Assembly (NCBI GenBank): GCA_963654355.1
Contig: CAVKBM010000008.1
Span: forward strand, 1-50,448
DNA length: 50,448 nt
Direction: 5' to 3'
Origin: UBA1181 sp963654355
Lineage (GTDB): Bacteria; Bacteroidota; Bacteroidia; Bacteroidales; Paludibacteraceae
The translations under genes were made by a program, and so were the position numbers. This document shows, in pieces, positions 50,249 to 50,448 of this stretch. Numbering within the stretch: position 1 is the stretch's first letter; each line of letters opens with the position of its first letter. The notes under the pieces are model-generated. The model was not told the DNA's origin, made no database searches, and worked only from the letters and a program-made list of their open reading frames with translations.

Positions 50249-50448
50249 ATGGTTAATAGATGGAATTACGTTCCTCTGACCATCGAGCAAGAAGACATTA
50301 AAATGAGGCTGTCTGAAGACCTTGGATGCAGCCCCGTTCTTTGTCAACTGCTTGTGCAAAGGGGAATTAAGAACTTCGAGCAGGCGAAGGGCTTTTTCCG
50401 CCCGCAACTGTCCGACCTCCACGATCCTTTTTTGATGAAGGATATGCA
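50249..50448 (+). CDS. recJ: Single-stranded-DNA-specific exonuclease RecJ, N-terminal fragment cut by window edge
   Basis: 66 codons are visible. The opening NRWNYVPLTIEQEDI, then LGCSPVLCQLLVQRGI and the conserved 'F..A..FF.P.L..LHDPFLMKDM' pattern are typical of the RecJ N-terminus, ahead of the DHH catalytic motifs that lie beyond the window. RecJ degrades single-stranded DNA 5' to 3' in recombination and mismatch repair. The start follows an A-rich, SD-poor stretch, usual for Bacteroidota. The assignment rests on the N-terminus only. Confidence 0.88.
   Translation, partial: MVNRWNYVPLTIEQEDIKMRLSEDLGCSPVLCQLLVQRGIKNFEQAKGFFRPQLSDLHDPFLMKDM

Overview
The window looks like chromosomal DNA from a member of the Bacteroidota, most probably the order Bacteroidales. 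Four things point there: a giant surface protein with a type B type IX secretion (T9SS) C-terminal domain, a PorP/SprF-family partner encoded next to it, a short eukaryote/archaea-type prolyl-tRNA synthetase, and repeated TAnnTTTG promoter -7 elements upstream of genes. Both edges cut genes. No tRNA, rRNA, CRISPR array or insertion sequence was seen.

Layout. (1) 1-4275, minus strand: a tandem family of related genes. A two-domain protein of about 360 aa occurs three times (the copy at the left edge is cut). It alternates with a one-domain protein of about 164 aa that occurs twice, one copy being frameshifted. The domains resemble Uma2/PD-(D/E)XK nuclease-like domains, several with altered acidic residues. 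The two 132-bp spacers between units are almost identical. (2) 4287-6749: mutS2. (3) 6777-34907, minus strand: a cell-surface module made of an unknown outer-membrane-type protein, an OmpA-family protein, a PorP/SprF protein and an 8370-residue secreted repeat protein whose single gene fills half the window. (4) 34964-41036, minus strand: a closely packed housekeeping run, transcribed in the order aspartate kinase, lysA, a GT2 glycosyltransferase, mazG, proS, and ending at a hairpin. (5) 41106-44228, minus strand: purT and a ClC-family chloride channel/transporter with CBS domains. (6) 44434-49938, plus strand: a two-component system followed by pstSCAB (phosphate ABC importer), closed by a clear intrinsic terminator. 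(7) 50249 to the right edge: the start of recJ.

How the genes work together. In region 3 the giant protein would cross the inner membrane by its signal peptide, be recognised by the T9SS through its C-terminal domain, and be held at the surface by the PorP/SprF protein. The OmpA-type protein could tie this complex to peptidoglycan. In region 6 the response regulator and histidine kinase are well placed to control the Pst importer, and the 132-bp gap before pstS holds operator-like repeats next to a good -7 element. Aspartate kinase and LysA supply diaminopimelate and lysine. The least explained parts are the Uma2-like tandem array and the giant surface protein with its unusual N-terminal region.
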